DNA from: Streptomyces spongiicola
Lineage (GTDB): Bacteria; Actinomycetota; Actinomycetes; Streptomycetales; Streptomycetaceae
NCBI RefSeq assembly: GCF_003122365.1
Contig: NZ_CP029254.1
Coordinates: forward strand, 3,615,001 to 3,679,000
Direction of reading: 5' to 3'
Length of the DNA stretch: 64,000 bases
Shown here: positions 51,278-64,000 of the stretch, piece by piece
Numbering within the stretch: the first letter of the stretch is position 1
Layout: the number at the start of each line of letters is the position of its first letter
Translations under genes and position numbers: made by a program
Notes under the pieces: generated by a model
The model's database searches: none
What the model was told of the DNA's origin: nothing
Seen by the model: the letters and a program-made list of their open reading frames with translations, nothing else

Positions 51278-54200
51278 GTGAACGCCGAACTGCTTCCGGA
51301 ACGCTTCGCCGAGCAGGCGTTCCGTACGCCGCACGCCGTTGCCGTCGTCGACGGCGACCGGGCGGTGACGTACGAGGAGCTGGACTGTGCGTCCGCACGC
51401 ATGGCCCGCTGCCTTCGGGGCCTGGGCGCAGGGCCCGAGACGCTCGTCGGGGTGAGCCTGCCCCGCGGGCTCGACCTGGTGGTCACGCTGCTGAGCGTGT
51501 GGCGGGCCGGGGCGGGCTACGTCCCGCTCGACCCCGCCCAGCCCTCGGCGCGGCTGTCGGACCTGATCCGCGACTCCGGGGTGGACCTGGTGCTGGCCGC
51601 ACCGGAGCTGGACGTCGCCGTGCGCCAGGCCGGAGCCCGCCGCGTCGATCCCCGTGAGCTTCCCGAGGCCGGCGACGCCCCCGGGGACGGCGTCGCCGCG
51701 GGCCCCGACAACGTCGCGTACGCCATCTTCACCTCCGGTTCCACCGGCCGCCCCAAGGCCGTGGTCGTCACCCACGCGGGCATCGCCCGGCGGGTCGGCT
51801 GGACCGTGGAGCGGCATGGGCTCGGTCCCGGTGAGCGGGTGCTGCAGAAGACGACTGTCGGCTTCGACGCGGCCGGCTGGGAGATCTTCGCCCCGCTGGT
51901 CTGCGGCGGTACCGTGGTGCTGGCCCCGGCGGGTGCCGAGCACGACCCGGCGGCGCTGCTGCGCGCGGTCGGCGACTTCGGCGTGACCGTGCTGCAGGTG
52001 GTGCCGTCGGTGCTGCGGCTGCTGGTGGCGGAAGACGGCTGGGAATGCTGCGACGCGCTGCGGTTGCTGTTCTCGGCCGGTGAGCCGCTGCATTCCGAAC
52101 TGGTCGCCCGGGTGCGGGAGAAGGCCGGCGAGGGCGTCGAGGTGTGGAACACCTACGGTCCGACCGAGTGCTCCATCGATGTCACCGCGCAGCAGGCCGA
52201 CCCGTCCGTCACCACCGGCGCGGTGCCCATCGGCCGCCCGCTGCCCGGCACGAAGCTGCTCGTCCTCGACGCGAACGGCGCCCCGGTTCCGCTGGGCGTC
52301 CCCGGCGAGCTGTACGTCGGCGGCCCGCAGGTCGCCCGTGGCTATGCCGGCCGCCCCGACCTGACCGCCGATCGGTTCGTGCCCGACCCGTACGCCACCG
52401 AGCCCGGCGCCCGCCTCTACCGAACCGGCGACCAGGTGCGCTGGCGTGCCGACCACACCCTGGAGTACCGGGGCCGCCTCGACGACCAAGTGAAGGTCAA
52501 CGGGGTGCGCATCGAGCCGGGCGAGATCGAGGCCGCGCTCGCCGCCCACCCGTCGGTCACCGGCGCGGTCGTCACCGCGTATCCGGCCGAGGACGGCGGC
52601 AAGCGGCTGGCCGCGCATCTGACGGTGAGCGCCGCAGTGGACGGCGCCGAGCTGCGCGTGTTCCTGGCCGAACGGCTGCCCGACAGCCATGTGCCGTCCT
52701 TCTTCCACACGCTCGACGCCTTCCCGCAGCTGCCCAACGGCAAGGTGGACCGCGCCGCGCTGCCCAGCCCCGAGGAGATCGCCGCCGCCCGGCAGCCGGA
52801 GTACACCGTCCCGCGCGACGCCGCGGAGGAGATGGTGGCCGGCGTCTGGGCCGAACTGCTCCGCAAGGAGCGCGTCGGAGCGTTCGACGACTTCTTCGCC
52901 CTGGGCGGCACCTCACTGCAACTCACCCGGCTGGCGGCGAGACTGCGCGCCGCGTCCAGCGAGAAGGTCTCGCTGCGGGGTCTGTTCGCAGCCACGACGG
53001 TCGAGGCCCAGGCCAAGCTGCTCGCCGCGCCACCGCCCGGCACGCAGCCCGACCCGACGGGAACTACCGTCGTCGGCGCCCAGCCCGTCCCGGCCGACGA
53101 CGAGCCCGACATCCTCCCGGTGCCGCGCTCCGGCGAGCTTCCGCTCTCCTCCGGACAGCGTCGCCTGTGGTTCCTGGACCGGATGCACCCCGGCAGCCCC
53201 GAGTGGGTGGCCCCGCTGTTCCTGCGGCTGCCCGCCGAGCTGGCGCCGGAGGCGGTGGGGCGCGCCCTGGACGTGCTGGCCGCCCGGCACGAACCGCTGC
53301 GCACCCGGTACGTCGCTGAGGGTGGCGAGCCCCGCCAGGTCATCGACGACCCGGGCGCCGCCCGGGTCGAGCTGCGCGTCGAGGAAGCCGGGCGCGCAGA
53401 GGTGCCCGCCCTGTTCGGTGAGCAGTTCGCGCGCGGCTTCGACCTGGCCGAGGGGCCGTTGTGGCGGGCGCTGCTGGTGCGGCTGGCCGGCGAGGACCAC
53501 TTGCTGATGCTGACACTGCACCACATCACCTGCGACGGCTGGTCGACGGTGGCCCTGGACCGCGAGCTGCGCGAGCTGTGCGCCGCGTATCAGGACGGCC
53601 GCGAGCCGGAACTGCCCGCGCTGGCCATGCAGTATGCCGACTACGGGGCATGGCAGCACGCCTGGCTCACCGAGGAGGTCGTCGAGGGCGAGTTGACCCA
53701 CTGGCGGACCGCCCTCGACGGCATCGGCCCGCTCGACCTGCCGGCCGACCGGCCCCGGCCCGCGGTCCGCGACCCGCGCGGCGCGATGGTCCCCTTCCGG
53801 GTCCCGGCCGGGACGGCCGCCGGCCTCGACGAGTTGGGCCGTGCGCACGGTGCGACCCCGTTCATGACGCTGCTGACGGCGTACGCCACGCTCCTGGCCC
53901 GATACAGCGGCCAGTGGGACGTGCCCGTCGGCACCCCGGTGGCGGGCCGCACCCGGCCCGAGACCGAGAACATGGTCGGCTTCTTCCTCAACTCCCTGGT
54001 CGTGCGCTGCGCACTGTCCGCCGAACTGACCTTCACCGAGGCCCTGCGGCGGGTCCGGGACACCGCCCGCACGGCCTTCGTCCACCAGGAGCTGCCCTTC
54101 GAGCGGCTCGTCGACGAGCTCCAGCCCGAACGCGACCTATCCCGCACGCCCCTCTACCAGGCCGCCTTCGACCTGCACAGTGAGGGCGTGACCTCCGTCG

Positions 54201-56346
54201 TCACCGACGACTCGGACCTGGCTGCGTTCACCGAGGTCTGGCAGGTGGCGAAGACCGACCTGTCGCTGTTCATGCGGCAGACCCCCGAGGGCGCCCTGGA
54301 CGGTGTCCTGGAGTACGCGACCTCGCTGTTCGAGCGGGCCACCGCCGAGCGGATGGCCGGCCACTTCCTCACTCTGCTCGACCGGGTCGCGCAGCACCCC
54401 GGAACGCCCCTCGGCGAGCTGGAGCTGCTCGGCGACGACGAGCGCCGTCTGCTGGTCGACGAGTGGAACGACACGGCGTACGAGCACGACGAGCGCACCG
54501 TCGTCGAGCGCTTCGAGGAGCAGGCCCGCACCGCCCCTGAGCGCACTGCCCTGGCCTTCGGCGCCCGAACCGTCCCGTACGGGGAGCTGAACACCGTCGC
54601 CAACCGGCTCGCCCACCAGCTGCGCACCCTGTGCGACGGCGCCGAGTCACGCGTCGCGGTCCTGCTCGACCGGGGCCCGGACCTGGTGACCGCGCTGCTC
54701 GCGGTGTGGAAGGCCGACAGCGCCTACGTGCCGGTCGACCCGTCGTACCCGGCGGAGCGCATCGCCGCGATGTGCGAGGCGGCCGGGGTACGGGTGGTGG
54801 TGACCTCTTCGGCGTACGAGCAGCGGTTCACCGTACCCGGGCTGCGGGTGCTGCGGGTGGACGCCGACGCGGCCGAGATCGCCGTACGCCCTGCCGACGC
54901 GCCCGCACGCACCAGGGACCTGGACCGGCTGGCGTACACCGTCTTCACCTCGGGCTCGACCGGCACGCCCAAGGGCGTCGAGGTCACCCACCGGGGGCTG
55001 ACCAACCATGTGGCGTGGGCCGCGCGGGAGCTGGCCGGACGGGACTACGGCGGCGCGGCGCTGTTCTCCTCGGTCGCCTTCGACCTGGTGGTGCCGAACC
55101 TGTGGGCGCCCCTGGTCACCGGCCAGCGGCTGGTCCTGCTGCCGCAGGACACGGACACGTCCGAGCTGGGCAAGCGTCTTGCGGAGGCCGCCCCGTTCAG
55201 CTTCCTGAAGCTGACGCCGGGACATCTGGACATCCTCGCCCACCAGCTGTCCCCCGCCCAGGCGGGCGCCCTCACCCCGGTCATGGTGGTGGCGGGCGAG
55301 CCGTTCACCCGTGACACGCTCGCGCGCTGGCGGGAGCTGGCCCCGGACATGACACTGATCAACGAGTACGGGCCGACCGAGGCGTCCGTCGGAACCTCGG
55401 TCCATCCCGTGCCGCCCGAGGGCGCCGGGCCGGTTCCGGACGTCCTGCCGATCGGGCGAGCGCTGCCCAACATGACGATGTACGTGCTGGACGCGGCGAT
55501 GCGGCCGGTCCCGGTCGGCGTGGCCGGGGAGCTGTACGTGGGCGGCACGGTTGTCGCCCGCGGCTACGCGGGCCGGCCCGAGATGACCGCCGAGCGGTTC
55601 GTACCCGACCCGTACGCCGGCGAACCCGGCGCCCGCCTCTACCGCACCGGGGACCTGGTCCGCCGACTGCCCGACGGCGCCGTGTCCTTCCTGGGCCGGC
55701 TCGACGACCAGGTCAAGATCCGCGGCTATCGCGTCGAACTCGGCGAGGTTCAGGCCGTGGTGGCGGCGCACCCCGCGGTGCGCGACGCGGTGGTCGTCGT
55801 CCACCGGCCGGAAGGCGGCGAGCCCGCGCTGGCCTGCTATGCGGTGCCCACCGAGCCCGGCACCGAACTGCCCGACCTCACCGCGCACTGCGCGCCGCGG
55901 CTTCCGGAGTACATGATCCCGGCGACCTTCACCGCGCTGGAGGCCGTCCCGGTCAACGCCAACGGCAAGGTCGACCGCAGGGCGCTGCCCGCACCCGGAC
56001 TGCTCGACAGCGACGCGCACGTCCCGCCGCGCGGTCCGGTCGAGGAGGCCGTCGCGGAGATCTGGGCCGACCTGCTCGGCGTCCAGGCCGGGGCGCACGA
56101 CAACTTCTTCCACATCGGCGGCAATTCGATCCTCGCGATCCGCCTGATCTCCCGGATCCAGCAGGAGTACGGGATCGACTTCGCCGTCCGCACGGTCTTC
56201 GAGGGCCCGACGGTCGCTCAGCTCGCGGCCGTCGTCGAGGAGCGCGTCGCCGCGGAGGTGGCCGCGCTGTCCGACACCGAACTGCTGAACGCCGTCGGCA
56301 CCCTTCCCACCGCCGACACCACATCGCGGAGCAAGGAGCACCTGGC

Positions 56347-56350
<4 letters not shown>
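51278..56350 (+). CDS. NRPS 1: A-PCP-C-A-PCP
   Basis: 1,690 residues from GTG 51,278 (AGGAG five bases upstream; a GTG 15 bases earlier is less likely). Domains by rough residue: A1 1-505 (FTSGSTGRPKAVVVTH), PCP1 Ser near 546 (FFALGGTSLQLTRL), C 620-1,040 (HHITCDGWS), A2 1,080-1,570 (FTSGSTGTPKGVEVTH), PCP2 Ser near 1,612 (FFHIGGNSILAIRL). No loading C domain precedes A1 and no epimerase or thioesterase is present. My pocket reading is DAWQFATI for A1 (close to published Gln-type sites) and DLPKVAEV for A2 (related to Asn/Asp-type DLTK sites; proposed Dap). The stop overlaps the next NRPS start, so the order of modules is probably 1 then 2. Confidence 0.92.

Positions 56351-64000
<7,650 letters not shown>

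Overview
The window is high-GC actinobacterial DNA, almost certainly Streptomyces. The left third (about 1-21,600) keeps the conserved chromosomal core order found not far from the origin: a GntR regulator, cyclophilin, rhomboid protease, crgA, a DUF881 protein, class E sortases around a pabA-type glutaminase, then the divergent cell-wall and signalling operon fhaA-fhaB-pstP-rodA-pbpA-pknB read on the minus strand. Between the rhomboid gene and crgA lie four DnaA-box-like sites and four 10-bp direct repeats.

A tRNA-Leu(CAG) at 21,522-21,608 ends the core. Immediately after it is a mobile-DNA junkyard (21,700-26,250). It holds a two-gene minus-strand operon (a DDE transposase-like protein and a tyrosine-recombinase-like protein that seems to lack its catalytic Arg and Tyr), a divergent XRE regulator, a probably frameshifted coiled-coil/winged-helix gene, and a relic of a TniB-like ATPase. 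This looks like the edge of an island inserted beside a tRNA.

From 26,279 to beyond the right end the window holds a large biosynthetic gene cluster, all on the plus strand. Segment A (26,369-40,941) is a discrete-enzyme, reducing type II polyketide or fatty-acid system. It has two ACPs, six ketosynthase-like proteins (three with Cys-His-His, three lacking the Cys), a thioesterase-like hydrolase, a double-hotdog protein, a FabL-like reductase, a FabZ-like pair, a FabG-type ketoreductase and an HCCA-isomerase/DsbA-fold protein. Segment B (41,219-47,015) is a fatty acyl-AMP ligase fused to an acyl-CoA dehydrogenase, a second acyl-CoA dehydrogenase-like protein and a third carrier protein. Segment C (47,199-64,000+) has SbnA- and SbnB-type genes for 2,3-diaminopropionate (Dap), a stand-alone condensation protein, an MbtH protein and two large NRPSs. 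The second NRPS runs off the window. Reading the adenylation pockets gives a Gln-like site, a site DLPKVAEV, the classic Thr site DFWNVGMV, and DLPKVAEV again; the repeated pocket is my candidate for Dap. The likely product is a polyunsaturated (perhaps cinnamoyl-type) acyl peptide containing Thr and Dap.

Two results come straight from the sequence. (1) An ISAs1-family element, 26,739-28,023, has 19-bp ends (17/19 matched) and a perfect 10-bp target duplication, and it split the first ketosynthase gene after codon 21. Removing it with one copy of the duplication restores a continuous 444-residue ketosynthase starting 35 bp after the ACP gene. The element also sits between the first promoter region and the rest of the polyketide operon, so this strain's cluster may be impaired. 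(2) Upstream of three separate transcription units (26,279, 41,124, 49,800) is the same pair of heptamers, CGTATAG-like, repeated at an exact 11-bp period. That is the geometry of a SARP-type operator, and no SARP gene is seen in the window.
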